Shown here piece by piece: positions 9,137-22,566 of a stretch of 64,000 nt of DNA. Position numbers and translations under genes: made by a program. Below the pieces are notes generated by a model, which saw only the letters and a program-made list of their open reading frames with translations, did not search any database and was not told the origin of the DNA. Origin of the DNA: Pelomonas margarita (GTDB taxonomy: Bacteria; Pseudomonadota; Gammaproteobacteria; Burkholderiales; Burkholderiaceae_C); NCBI RefSeq assembly GCF_043555875.1, contig NZ_JBIGHW010000006.1, forward strand, positions 124,001 through 188,000. Direction: 5' to 3'. Numbering within the stretch: position 1 is the first letter of the stretch; each line of letters starts with the position of its first letter.

Positions 9137-10612
9137 TCAGCGCGGCAACGTGCTCGCGCCCATCAGGTACTCGTCCACCGCCTTCGCGGCCTGGCGGCCT
9201 TCGCGGATGGCCCAGACGACCAGGCTCTGGCCGCGGCGCATGTCGCCGGCGGCAAAGACCTTGTCGACGTTGGTCTTGTAGGCGGCCGCGCCTTCGGTGC
9301 TGGCCTTGCCGTTGCCGCGTGCGTCCTTGTCGACACCGAAGGCATCGAGGATGGTGGCGACCGGCGACACGAAACCCATCGCCAGGAAGGCCAGGTCAGC
9401 CTTCAGGATCTGCTCGCTGCCCTCGACCTCGGTCATCTTGCCGCCCTGCCATTGCAGGCGCACGGTCTTGACGCCGGTGAGCTTGCCCTTCTCGCCGAGG
9501 AATTCCTTCGTAGCGATGGCGAACTCGCGCTCGCAGCCCTCTTCATGGCTGGACGAGGTGCGCAGCTTGATCGGCCAGTAGGGCCAGGTCAGCGGGCGGT
9601 CTTCGACTTCGGGCGGCTGGGGCATCAGCTCGAACTGCACGACGCTCTTGGCGCCGTGGCGGTTGCTGGTGCCGACGCAGTCGGAGCCGGTGTCGCCACC
9701 GCCGATGACGATGACATGCTTGCCGTCGGCGCGGATCTGGTTCTTCAGCTTGTCGCCGGCGTTGACCTTGTTCTGCTGCGGCAGGAACTCCATGGCGAAG
9801 TGCACGCCGGAGAGCTCACGGCCCGGCACGGGCAGATCGCGCGACTGCTCAGCGCCGCCGGTCAGCAGCACGGCGTCGAACTGGCTCTTCAGCTCGTCGG
9901 CCGAAATGGTTTCCTTGGCCCAGTTGGTGACCTTGAAACCTTCGGGCAGCGCGGCGACCATGACGCCGGTGCGGAACACGACGCCCTCGGCCTTCATCTG
10001 CTCGACGCGGCGGTCGATGTGGGACTTCTCCATCTTGAAGTCCGGGATGCCGTAGCGCAGCAGGCCACCGACGCGGTCGTTCTTCTCGAACACCGTGACG
10101 CTGTGACCCACACGCGCCAGCTGTTGCGCGGCGGCCAGGCCGGCGGGACCGCCGCCGACGATGGCGACGGTCTTGCCCGTCTTGGTCTTGGGCAGCTGCG
10201 GCTGCACCCATCCCTCGGCCCAAGCGCGGTCGATGATGGCGTGCTCGATGGACTTGATGCCCACCGCGTCGTCATTGACGTTCAGCGTGCAGGCCGCCTC
10301 GCAGGGCGCGGGGCAGATGCGGCCGGTGAACTCGGGGAAGTTGTTGGTGCTGTGCAGCACGGTGATGGCGTGCTTCCAGTCTTCCGGCCGGCCCTTGTAG
10401 ACCAGGTCGTTGAAGTCGGGAATGACGTTGTTGACCGGGCAGCCGTTGTTGCAGAACGGCGTGCCGCAGTCCATGCAGCGTGCGCCCTGCTGCTTGGCCT
10501 GATCAACGTTCAGGCCAATGACGAATTCCTTGTAGTTCTTGACGCGCGCAGTGACGGGCTCGTAGCCCTCTTCCAGACGCTCGTACTCCATGAAGCCAGT
10601 GACTTTTCCCAT
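9137..10612 (-). CDS. gltD: glutamate synthase (NADPH) small subunit
   Basis: The 491-residue beta subunit passes electrons from NADPH through FAD and iron-sulphur centres to GltB for glutamate formation. The N-terminal ferredoxin-like region has the Cys clusters CMDCGTPFC, NNGCP and CPAPCEAAC. It is followed by an FAD-binding GGGPAGLAAA at about residue 153 and an NADPH-binding GGGDTGSDC at about residue 305. The length is normal. It lies 11 bases downstream of gltB in the usual gltBD order and converges on pilY1. Confidence 0.96.
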   Translation of the reverse strand: MGKVTGFMEYERLEEGYEPVTARVKNYKEFVIGLNVDQAKQQGARCMDCGTPFCNNGCPVNNVIPDFNDLVYKGRPEDWKHAITVLHSTNNFPEFTGRICPAPCEAACTLNVNDDAVGIKSIEHAIIDRAWAEGWVQPQLPKTKTGKTVAIVGGGPAGLAAAQQLARVGHSVTVFEKNDRVGGLLRYGIPDFKMEKSHIDRRVEQMKAEGVVFRTGVMVAALPEGFKVTNWAKETISADELKSQFDAVLLTGGAEQSRDLPVPGRELSGVHFAMEFLPQQNKVNAGDKLKNQIRADGKHVIVIGGGDTGSDCVGTSNRHGAKSVVQFELMPQPPEVEDRPLTWPYWPIKLRTSSSHEEGCEREFAIATKEFLGEKGKLTGVKTVRLQWQGGKMTEVEGSEQILKADLAFLAMGFVSPVATILDAFGVDKDARGNGKASTEGAAAYKTNVDKVFAAGDMRRGQSLVVWAIREGRQAAKAVDEYLMGASTLPR

Positions 10613-10623
10613 GGCTCGACTCC

Positions 10624-15381
<4,758 letters not shown>

Positions 15382-15410
15382 GGCGGCCTCCTGGATCACA
15401 ACAGACCGGA

Positions 15411-15439
15411 AGCGTAATGCAGTGCAGCAAATGCAGCAA
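15411..15439 (-). promoter_or_regulatory. candidate sigma-70 promoter of gltB
   Basis: On the - strand, TTGCTG (15434-15439) is separated by 17 bases from TACGCT (15411-15416). This would place the transcript start near 15404 and give a leader of about 23 bases before the AGGAGG site. The outer transposase repeat begins only about 10 bases further upstream. Confidence 0.4.
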
Positions 15440-15450
15440 CCCGATTAATA

Positions 15451-15463
15451 TGGGGTCAGAGTC
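15451..15463 (+). repeat. RAYT-flanking repeat, outer left copy
   Basis: Core TGGGGTCAGAGTC, preceded by AATA and followed by AATTTAA. It matches the other two copies with one mismatch each and lies just upstream of the candidate gltB promoter. Confidence 0.75.
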
Positions 15464-15500
15464 AATTTAAAGATCACCACGGGTGCGACGACGGCATAAA

Positions 15501-15513
15501 TGGGGCCAGAGTC
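15501..15513 (+). repeat. RAYT-flanking repeat, inner left copy
   Basis: Core TGGGGCCAGAGTC, one mismatch to the outer copy and in the same orientation, 50 bases away. Its last bases overlap the transposase stop codon (complement of 15512-15514). Confidence 0.72.
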
Positions 15514-16219
15514 ATTCACCGCCGGAGGCCATCGGCGCCTTCCGCGGCCTGCCGCGAGGCCGTGCCACCACAACCGCCGCATGATCCACAGCCAGCGGAC
15601 GCAAGAAGCCCTGGCTGCCCACCGGCCGGCCACGAAGCACCGCCTCGGTGAATTGCGCCCTTTCGCTGCTCGTGACGCCCTGCTCCAGGAACTCCCGGTA
15701 GGCATGCTCGCGCTCGAACGGGGTGTTGCCGAGCTGCCAGTACATCTCGTGCTCACTGATCAGCACATTGCGCGCCAGACCCAAATGGTGCGCGGCGCTG
15801 GACCACGGCCAGTCCGCCGCCGCTGCACAGATGCCGGCACGCACCGGATTCAGCTCGATGTAGCGCATGCAGGCCAGCAGGTGCCGATCGCCCTCGATCA
15901 GGCCGGCGCGGAACCGCCCCTCCCACAAGGTGCCGCTGCGCTGGTGACGTGCGTTGAACCAACCCACATAGCGCCGCCCCACCGACTGCATCATGCGGCT
16001 CAGCGCATCAGCCGACGGCGGTGTCAGCAGCAGGTGCAGGTGGTTGTCCATCAGCACGTAGGCGTGGACGGCCACGCGGTACAGCGCCGCCGACTCTGCC
16101 AGCGTCGCCAGCAGCTGCTGGCGATCAAGATCGCTGAAGAAGATCGCCTGGCGGTTGTTGCCGCGCAGGATGACGTGGTGGGGGAGCTCCGGCAGGATCA
16201 ATCGGGGAAGACGGGCCAT
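15512..16219 (-). CDS. REP-associated tyrosine transposase (IS200/Y1-like)
   Basis: A 235-residue single-strand transposase-like protein of the TnpA-REP (RAYT) family. The metal-binding HUH motif is seen in MDNHLHLLL at about residues 57-65. The catalytic Tyr is likely in RRYVGWFNARHQRSGTLWEGRF, which also carries the conserved W-E-G-R. An RYIELNPVRAG segment follows, typical of the family. The ATG at 16219 has an AAGGA site. The gene appears intact, with no frameshift. Such proteins process REP-like hairpins and are usually single-copy, domesticated genes. Confidence 0.88.
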   Translation of the reverse strand: MARLPRLILPELPHHVILRGNNRQAIFFSDLDRQQLLATLAESAALYRVAVHAYVLMDNHLHLLLTPPSADALSRMMQSVGRRYVGWFNARHQRSGTLWEGRFRAGLIEGDRHLLACMRYIELNPVRAGICAAAADWPWSSAAHHLGLARNVLISEHEMYWQLGNTPFEREHAYREFLEQGVTSSERAQFTEAVLRGRPVGSQGFLRPLAVDHAAVVVARPRGRPRKAPMASGGE

Positions 16220-16263
16220 GCATGTCCTTGTCGCGCCGGTGGCGCATCGAGGCCAGCATATTC

Positions 16264-16276
16264 GACTCCGACCCCA
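16264..16276 (-). repeat. RAYT-flanking repeat, right inverted copy
   Basis: The complement reads TGGGGTCGGAGTC, one mismatch from the outer left copy and in the opposite orientation. It is followed by TTTT and then the dgt stop codon at 16280-16282. Confidence 0.72.
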
Positions 16277-16279
16277 TTT

Positions 16280-17419
16280 TCAGAACAGATGCTTGCCGGT
16301 CAGTCTTTGGTGTTCGCGAATGGCAAAGCGGTCGGTCATCCCGGCGATGTAGTCGGCGCAGGCGCGCTCGCGGTCGGGACGGTCAGCGAAGTCGGCCGGC
16401 AACTGTGCCGGATCGCTCGCATAGACGCCAAACAGATCGCGCAGCACCTCCTCGGCGCGCGCCCGCGTGACCTGCACCTGCGGATGGCGGTAAAGGTTGA
16501 CGAACAGAAAGCGCTTCAGCGCCGTGCTCCTGGTCCGCATATCGGCACTGAAACGCAGCAGCGGTTTCTCGGCACACCGCACGGCGTCTGCGTCCGGCGG
16601 CGCCGTTTCGGCAAGTGCGGCCCGCGTGGCGTCGATGATGTCGTAAACCTGGGCCGACAGCATGCGGCGTATGGTCTCGGCCAGCAGCCGCTTGCCTGTC
16701 AGCTGCGGGTGCTCGTCCAGCGCTGAACGCCAGTGCTCGCGCACCAAGTCCACAGCCAACAGCTGCTCCAGTTCGATGAGGCCGGAGCGCACACCGTCGT
16801 CGACGTCGTGCGCGTTGTAGGCCACCTCGTCGGCCAGGTTGCACAGCTGAGCTTCCAAGCTGGGCTGACCGCCATGCAGGAAGCGGGTCGCGATGCCGCC
16901 CGGCTCGGTCGCCTCGATCAACTCGGCATTGCGGCGCGAGCAATGTTTGAGAATGCCCTCACGGGTCTCAAAGCACAGATTCAAGCCGTCGAACCGCGCA
17001 TAGCGCTGTTCCAGGTGGTCCACCACGCGCAGCGACTGCAGGTTGTGCTCGAAGCCGCCGTGGCCCTGCATGCAGGCATCCAGCACGTCCTGCCCGGCGT
17101 GCCCGAAAGGCGTATGGCCCAGGTCGTGGGCCAGTGCCACAGCCTCCACGAGGTCTTCGTCCAGGCCCAGGCTGCGCGCGATGGAGCGTCCCAGCTGGGC
17201 GACCTCCAGCGAATGCGTCAGCCGTGTGCGAAACAGATCGCCCTCGTGATTGAGGAAGACCTGCGTCTTGTAGACCAGCCGGCGGAAAGCCGTGCTGTGG
17301 ATGATGCGGTCACGGTCGCGCTGGAACTCGCTGCGCGTCGGCGCGGCCGGCTCAGGGAGGCGGCGGCCACGGCTGCGCGCCGGGTCGGCGGCACAAGCCA
17401 GGCGGGCCGCCGGCGTCAT
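16280..17419 (-). CDS. dgt: deoxyguanosinetriphosphate triphosphohydrolase-like protein
   Basis: A 379-residue HD-domain dNTP triphosphohydrolase that cleaves dGTP or other dNTPs to nucleoside and triphosphate. The conserved start region (PTRSEFQRDRDRIIHSTAFRRL) is followed by the metal site: THSLEV, then AHDLGHTPFGHAG. The ATG at 17419 overlaps the aroB stop (TGATG), which decides the start, although the frame is open further upstream. It is the last gene of the pil-aro unit, and its stop codon abuts the transposase repeat. The substrate cannot be told from sequence. Confidence 0.9.
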   Translation of the reverse strand: MTPAARLACAADPARSRGRRLPEPAAPTRSEFQRDRDRIIHSTAFRRLVYKTQVFLNHEGDLFRTRLTHSLEVAQLGRSIARSLGLDEDLVEAVALAHDLGHTPFGHAGQDVLDACMQGHGGFEHNLQSLRVVDHLEQRYARFDGLNLCFETREGILKHCSRRNAELIEATEPGGIATRFLHGGQPSLEAQLCNLADEVAYNAHDVDDGVRSGLIELEQLLAVDLVREHWRSALDEHPQLTGKRLLAETIRRMLSAQVYDIIDATRAALAETAPPDADAVRCAEKPLLRFSADMRTRSTALKRFLFVNLYRHPQVQVTRARAEEVLRDLFGVYASDPAQLPADFADRPDRERACADYIAGMTDRFAIREHQRLTGKHLF

Positions 17420-18513
17420 CAGGCGGCTCCGTGCGCGGTCAACGTCTCGACGATGAGCGCGTCGGGCACTGCATGCAGGCCGGCTTGGCCCAGCGCTTCG
17501 ATGAGCACGAAGCGGATCGCACCCGCCTCGGCTTTCTTGTCCACGCGCATCAGCTGCAGGTAGCGATCGCCCCCCAGCCTGGGCGGCACCACCGGCAGGC
17601 CGGCACGCTCGATCAGCGTGCGAAGTTGCGCAGTGAAGTCGGCCGGCATCAGGCCCAGGCGGTGCGACAGATCCGCTGCCAGCACCATGCCGCAGGCCAC
17701 GGCCTCGCCGTGCAACCACTCGCCGTAACCCAGGCCCGACTCGATGGCATGCCCGATGGTGTGGCCAAAGTTCAGGATGGCACGAAGGCCCTGCTCCTTC
17801 TCGTCCTGCCCGACCACGTCGGCCTTGATCTCGCAGCTGCGGCGCACCGCATGGGCCAGCGCCGCCTTGTCACGGGCCAGCAGCGCGTCGAGGTTGCCTT
17901 CGATCCAGCTAAGAAAGTCGGCATCGGCGATGGGGCCGTACTTGATGACCTCGGCCAGTCCGGCACGCAGTTCGCGGTCAGGCAGGGTGTCCAGCGTGTC
18001 CAGGTCGGCAATGACACGCTCGGGCTGGTAGAACGCGCCGAGCATGTTCTTGCCCAGCGGGTGATTGATGGCGGTCTTGCCGCCCACCGACGAATCCACC
18101 TGCGCCAGCAGCGTGGTGGGGACCTGCACGAAAGGCACGCCGCGCATGTACGTGGCCGCCGCGAACCCCGTCATGTCGCCAACGACACCGCCGCCCAGCG
18201 CGAACAGCACGGTCTTGCGGTCCAGCGCCTGGGCCAGCAGGTGGTCGAACACGCGGTTCAGGCTGGCCCAGTCCTTGTGCTGTTCGCCATCGGGCAGTTC
18301 CACCACATCCACCCGGGCATACACCGCCAGGAGGCGCTCGCGCAGCCGCTGCGCATACATCGGCGCCACGCGGTCATTGCTGACGATGACGGCTGCCGCC
18401 GCCTTGGGCAGTCCCTGCCAGCTGGCTGCCTCATCCAGCAGGCCGGAGCCGATGCGGATGTCGTAGGCGCGGTCGTCAGGAAGCGGGATACGGACGGTGT
18501 CGGAGGCAGGCAT
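17419..18513 (-). CDS. aroB: 3-dehydroquinate synthase
   Basis: Second step of the shikimate pathway, converting DAHP to 3-dehydroquinate with NAD and a divalent metal. Of 364 residues from the ATG at 18513. Family motifs are clear: GGGVVGDMTGFAAATYMRG (NAD binding), PTTLLAQVDSSVGGKTAINHP, and the metal ligands in AEVIKYG, FGHTIGHAIE and HGEAVACGM. An in-frame GTG at 18555 overlaps the aroK stop and would add 14 residues; the ATG gives the usual length. It lies between aroK and dgt. Confidence 0.96.
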   Translation of the reverse strand: MPASDTVRIPLPDDRAYDIRIGSGLLDEAASWQGLPKAAAAVIVSNDRVAPMYAQRLRERLLAVYARVDVVELPDGEQHKDWASLNRVFDHLLAQALDRKTVLFALGGGVVGDMTGFAAATYMRGVPFVQVPTTLLAQVDSSVGGKTAINHPLGKNMLGAFYQPERVIADLDTLDTLPDRELRAGLAEVIKYGPIADADFLSWIEGNLDALLARDKAALAHAVRRSCEIKADVVGQDEKEQGLRAILNFGHTIGHAIESGLGYGEWLHGEAVACGMVLAADLSHRLGLMPADFTAQLRTLIERAGLPVVPPRLGGDRYLQLMRVDKKAEAGAIRFVLIEALGQAGLHAVPDALIVETLTAHGAA

Positions 18514-18551
18514 GCGGCCAAGTGTAAGAGCCGGCCTGCGCGGCCCCGGCC

Positions 18552-19118
18552 TCACTGAGGCTCGGCACCCACGGTGGCGGACACGCGCCCCGGGTCCAGC
18601 AAACCGGCCAGCTCCAGCTGCATCAGCGCCATGTTGACCAGCGCTTGCACGGCAGGCCGGCTGCTCTCCAGCACATAGTGAGCGCAGCGGCGGTACAGCG
18701 GGTCGCGCTGATGGTGCAGCTCACGAAGTCGGGCCAGCGGATCCTTCACCTGCAGCAGCGGCCGGGTCGTGTCATGACGAAGGCGGCGGAACAGGTCCTC
18801 GGGCGTCGAACGCAGGTACAGCACCGTGGTGTTTGCGTGCAGCAACTCGCGGTTGCGCTCGCGCAGCACGGCGCCGCCACCGGTGGCCAGCACGCAGTCT
18901 CCCGGGCGGGCGACCAGGTCGGCGATGACCTCGGTCTCCAGATCACGGAAGGCATCCTCGCCGTGGCGGGCGAAGAAGTCCTTGATGCTGCCGCCGATGC
19001 GGTGCTCGATCTCATGGTCCGAATCGACAAAAGGCACGCCGATTTGGCGTGCCAGTTGTTTGCCGACGGTGGACTTGCCACCGCCGGGCATGCCGACGAG
19101 CGAGAGCTTCAGCGTCAC
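18552..19118 (-). CDS. aroK: shikimate kinase
   Basis: A 188-residue shikimate kinase that phosphorylates shikimate with ATP. It has a P-loop GMPGGGKSTVG, the substrate motif DSDHEIE, and a glycine-rich ATGGGAVLRERN. The start is a GTG at 19118 placed directly after the stop of the upstream Ig-repeat gene (TGA then GTG), so translation is probably coupled to it. In many betaproteobacteria aroK follows pilQ; here a 3.4-kb gene separates them. Confidence 0.95.
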   Translation of the reverse strand: MTLKLSLVGMPGGGKSTVGKQLARQIGVPFVDSDHEIEHRIGGSIKDFFARHGEDAFRDLETEVIADLVARPGDCVLATGGGAVLRERNRELLHANTTVLYLRSTPEDLFRRLRHDTTRPLLQVKDPLARLRELHHQRDPLYRRCAHYVLESSRPAVQALVNMALMQLELAGLLDPGRVSATVGAEPQ

Positions 19119-22100
19119 TCAGGGGCAGGCGCCGCGGTACACCGTGAAGCCGAAGCTGGTACCCACGCCGCTGGGCGAGGTCAGCGTGACGAACACGGCG
19201 CCGGACGTGGCGGTGTCGAAGGTGTAGCCGACTGCGAAGGCCGTTGCGTCGTAGGTGCTGGCCACCGGCGAACCGCCCGACACCGAGGCGGCGAAACCGA
19301 TGGTCGGCGTCGTCGCCGTGATGACCGTGCCGGCCGCCATCGGGTTCAGGCGCGGGTAGACGCCGCTGCTGATCAGGCCCGGGTTGTTGTCGGCTGCGAT
19401 CAGATAGACGCTACCGGTGCTGCCTGCATTGCAGACGCGGTCGCCCGAGCTCAGCGGGTAGAAGTCCGCCGTGTCCGTCACGTTGCGGCCGACCTGCAGG
19501 CGCATCGGGCTGCTGGCCTTGCCGGTGGAGGAACTGCCGAACGGCCACAGCGGGCGGGCGGTCGAGGTCGACAGCACGGTCTCCATGGCCCGACGCACAT
19601 AGACCTGGCCCGAACCGCTCCACTTGTTGTCGCAGGTGGTGGGCACGGACGGCGTGTACGAGTCCAGCCGCAACAGGATGCCGGCGGTCCCCGTCCACGT
19701 GCGGCAGCTGCTGTTGGTGTTGCTGGCAAGCGTGAGGCCGATGTACTCGTCGAAGGCGCTGTCGTAGCTGCCGTCGTAGTTGCGATCCTTGAAGATGTTG
19801 CCGAGGTCCTGGAACTCTTCGTTCTGGCTCAGGTCATAGACGTTGTTGCCGTTCTTGTCGATGAAGGACTCTTCACCCAGCGCATAGGACACGATGCTCA
19901 CACGCCCGTCGACCGGCTTGGGCTGGGCGGACGCGAAGTTCACCGTTGCCTGCGAGATGCCACCGGTTTGGGTGATCTGCTTGCTGGACTCGATCTGGCC
20001 GCCCTCTGCAATGAAGTTGACCACCGTGCCCACCGGCACCGGGTTGCCACTGCGGTCAGCGGCAATGATGGTGTAGGTGTTGAGCGTGTTGTCCCGGTCG
20101 TAGCCTTCGATGTTGAAGGTGCGCTGCGACATCGAGAAGTTCAGCTGGGAAGGCAGGCCGATGCCCACGCTCAGGTTGCTGGACACCGTCGCGATCGCTT
20201 CGCCGCTCAGCTTGGCATGCACACGCACCGGCGTGGGCTGCGTCCCCGAATTCACGCGCACCTGCACGCGCCCCAGCGCGTTGGACGTCTGCGTGAACGG
20301 GCTGGGCGACAGCGGGTCCACCGACTCGACACCACGTCCCTCCATCGTCACGCCACCGGCACCGGTCTGCAGACGCAGTTCCACCAGCTTGTTGGGCAGC
20401 GGGTTGCCTGCGGCGTCGCGCACCTCGAATGTCACGATGGAGGACTCGGTGAAGCCCGACCCCTTCAGGAAGATCTGCTCCGGCAGCGAAGAGATGAAGG
20501 CCAAGCTGACGGCTGCAGGCGCGCCGATGGGCAGTGTCAGTTGCCGCGCCGTAGACGTGCCGTCGATGACGACCTGAAGCAAGTCAGACGGCTGCACGGC
20601 ACCGCAACCGTTGTCGCGGTACTGCAGCGTGACGGTGTTGCTGGTGGCCGAGATCGTGGCCGGCGACACCGTGGCCTTGCCGGCGGCCGCGCAGGCCGAC
20701 GACACGCTCAGCTTGACCGGCGACTCGACCGCGGCGCCCGTCAAGGTCAGCGTCAGCGAGTCCTGGCCGTAGGGCGAGATGGAAGCCGGGCCGGCGAAGC
20801 TGGCGATGGTGGCGTTGGTCGCCTGCACCTGGAAGCCTTGCGTGGCCGACAGCGCGGTGGCCGAGTACTGCACCGACGCAGTGACTTCGTCCGCACCGGC
20901 CGAGGCCGAGGTGGCAGGAGACAGCAGCGCCACCGCGCGGCCGTTGGCGTCCGTCAGCGCCGTGCCGACATTGGTACGGCCCAGACCGCGAACAATGGCG
21001 AACGTAACAACCTGACCGGCGACCGGCTGACCGCGTGCATCAGTCAGCGTGGCCGTGACCGTGGCGGGCACGGCGGCGCTGACCGAGGTGGTCGACAAGC
21101 CCAGCTGCAGCACCGGCGAACCCGGAGACGTGGCACTGACCACCTGCACCGGCTTGCTGTCGGTGGCCGTGATGTTGCTCAGCGTCGCCGTGGCGCGGAT
21201 CACGTCCGCGCCGTTGGAAGACGAAACCGCCTGCGTCGCGACGGCACTCGCCACGCCGCTGGCATTCGTCACAGCCGTCGCCGCGTCAAACTTGACGAGA
21301 CCGAACTCGGAGCTGAACCGGACCACCTGGCCCGACACCGGGTTGCCGCCGACATCCCGGACCAGCACGTTGACGTTGGACGAGGACTGCAGCGAATTGA
21401 TCGTGGAGTTGCTCAGCGTCATCGTCGCCGTCGGCGTCTCGCCAACGATCTGGACGACCACGCTGCCCGACAGGGACTGGTCAGCGTAGCTGGCCGTCGC
21501 CCGCAGGATCTCGGAGGACGACACCGAGCCACCGGCGGCGGTGAGATTCAACGTGGTGCGCGCGATGCCGGTCGCATCGGTGGGCACGGTGGCCGGATTG
21601 GGCGTGAAGTTGACACCCGACGTCGCTGCGAAGCTGACGATCTGGTTGGCCACCGGCTGGCCGGCAGCGTCGCGCAGCGTCGCCGTCACCTGAGGCGCGG
21701 CCTGCGACAGACGCAGTGTCGCGCTGGTGGGGTTCAAGGTGAGCGTCGGCAGCGCATTGCTGACCGTGAACGCCTGCTCGGCGCTGACCGTCGAGGCGCC
21801 CAGCGTGGCCACGGCCGTCACATAGTCCGCGCCCGTGATGCCCGAGGTGCTGGCCTTCAACAGCGCCGTGCCCTGACCGTTCGCATCCGTGCGCACCGTG
21901 GTGACCGACAAGGTGCCCAGGTTGCCGCGACTGGTCGACAGGTTGACCACCACGTCGGACAAGGCCGTCCCCGTCGAGGACTTCAGCGTCACCGTCACGG
22001 TGGCGCCGACAGCCGGCGTGATCAGCTGGTTGGACAGGCCGACCGTCAGCGACGGGCCGGACGTCGTGCCGCCCGGCGTGGGCGTGACGACGGTGATCTG

Positions 22101-22529
22101 TGCCGTCTTCGTGATGGAGCCGCTGACGGCCGTGACGGTGATGGTGCGCAAGGCGGTGTCGGAGCCGATACGCACCGCGCCCGTGACCAAGCCGGCCGCG
22201 TCGGTCTTGGTGCCGCTGGGCGTCAGCACGGCATTGGCATTGACCGACAAGGACACCGGCACATCAGCCACGGTGTTGCGCTTGGCGTCGACCGCGTAGA
22301 CGCTGACGAGCGCCGAACCACTGCCGTCGTTCGGCAAGGTCCCACCGCTCAGCGTGACGACAAGGTCTGCCGCCGTGGGGCTGGTGGTGCCACCGCCCGT
22401 GCCGGGGAAGGTCGGATCGCCGGCGCTGCCGCCGCCGCCGCCACAGGCGGACAGGAAGGCAGCCATCCCCAGCCCCAGCGCAGCCTGGGCCAGGCGTCGC
22501 CAGCCCTGCGTGACGATGGTTTGCAACAT
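19119..22529 (-). CDS. Ig-like (Big_1) repeat lipoprotein in the pil-aro operon
   Basis: A 1136-residue exported protein. The signal peptide ends in a lipobox (FLSAC, Cys29) followed by a glycine run, so it is probably a lipoprotein. At least five tandem bacterial Ig-like group 1 (invasin/intimin-type) repeats of about 100 residues occupy roughly residues 52-560, each with a D-x-x-G-x-P-V-x-x-x-x-V core and a TD-x-x-G-x-A strand. More diverged Ig-like units follow. Two Asp/Asn-rich calcium-type loops (DKNGNNVYD at 891-899, DRNYDGSYD at 915-923) precede a C-terminal domain with several Cys. It sits between pilQ and aroK with no gap to aroK. A surface or adhesive role linked to pili is inference. 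Confidence 0.85.
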   Translation of the reverse strand: MLQTIVTQGWRRLAQAALGLGMAAFLSACGGGGGSAGDPTFPGTGGGTTSPTAADLVVTLSGGTLPNDGSGSALVSVYAVDAKRNTVADVPVSLSVNANAVLTPSGTKTDAAGLVTGAVRIGSDTALRTITVTAVSGSITKTAQITVVTPTPGGTTSGPSLTVGLSNQLITPAVGATVTVTLKSSTGTALSDVVVNLSTSRGNLGTLSVTTVRTDANGQGTALLKASTSGITGADYVTAVATLGASTVSAEQAFTVSNALPTLTLNPTSATLRLSQAAPQVTATLRDAAGQPVANQIVSFAATSGVNFTPNPATVPTDATGIARTTLNLTAAGGSVSSSEILRATASYADQSLSGSVVVQIVGETPTATMTLSNSTINSLQSSSNVNVLVRDVGGNPVSGQVVRFSSEFGLVKFDAATAVTNASGVASAVATQAVSSSNGADVIRATATLSNITATDSKPVQVVSATSPGSPVLQLGLSTTSVSAAVPATVTATLTDARGQPVAGQVVTFAIVRGLGRTNVGTALTDANGRAVALLSPATSASAGADEVTASVQYSATALSATQGFQVQATNATIASFAGPASISPYGQDSLTLTLTGAAVESPVKLSVSSACAAAGKATVSPATISATSNTVTLQYRDNGCGAVQPSDLLQVVIDGTSTARQLTLPIGAPAAVSLAFISSLPEQIFLKGSGFTESSIVTFEVRDAAGNPLPNKLVELRLQTGAGGVTMEGRGVESVDPLSPSPFTQTSNALGRVQVRVNSGTQPTPVRVHAKLSGEAIATVSSNLSVGIGLPSQLNFSMSQRTFNIEGYDRDNTLNTYTIIAADRSGNPVPVGTVVNFIAEGGQIESSKQITQTGGISQATVNFASAQPKPVDGRVSIVSYALGEESFIDKNGNNVYDLSQNEEFQDLGNIFKDRNYDGSYDSAFDEYIGLTLASNTNSSCRTWTGTAGILLRLDSYTPSVPTTCDNKWSGSGQVYVRRAMETVLSTSTARPLWPFGSSSTGKASSPMRLQVGRNVTDTADFYPLSSGDRVCNAGSTGSVYLIAADNNPGLISSGVYPRLNPMAAGTVITATTPTIGFAASVSGGSPVASTYDATAFAVGYTFDTATSGAVFVTLTSPSGVGTSFGFTVYRGACP

Positions 22530-22566
22530 GCTCGAACTCCTGGATATCTCTGAATGTCTTGACGGC

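Larger units (their letters stand above)
15448..16280. mobile_element. REP-associated transposase element with flanking short repeats
   Basis: The element comprises one IS200-like transposase gene bounded by three copies of a 13-base core TGGGGTCAGAGTC: two direct copies on the left and one inverted copy on the right. The right copy abuts the dgt stop codon, and the inner left copy overlaps the transposase stop. No target-site duplication could be recognised. The layout matches RAYT genes, which sit among the repeats they act on. Confidence 0.7.

Noticed and set aside
15445..15756. 103-codon frame at the left end of the transposase
   Set aside because: It overlaps the RAYT gene in another frame and has no transposase features.
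18645..22553. 1302-codon open frame on the + strand opposite the Ig-repeat gene and aroK
   Set aside because: It has no domain and low-complexity Arg/His/Gly composition, and it spans two real genes on the other strand.
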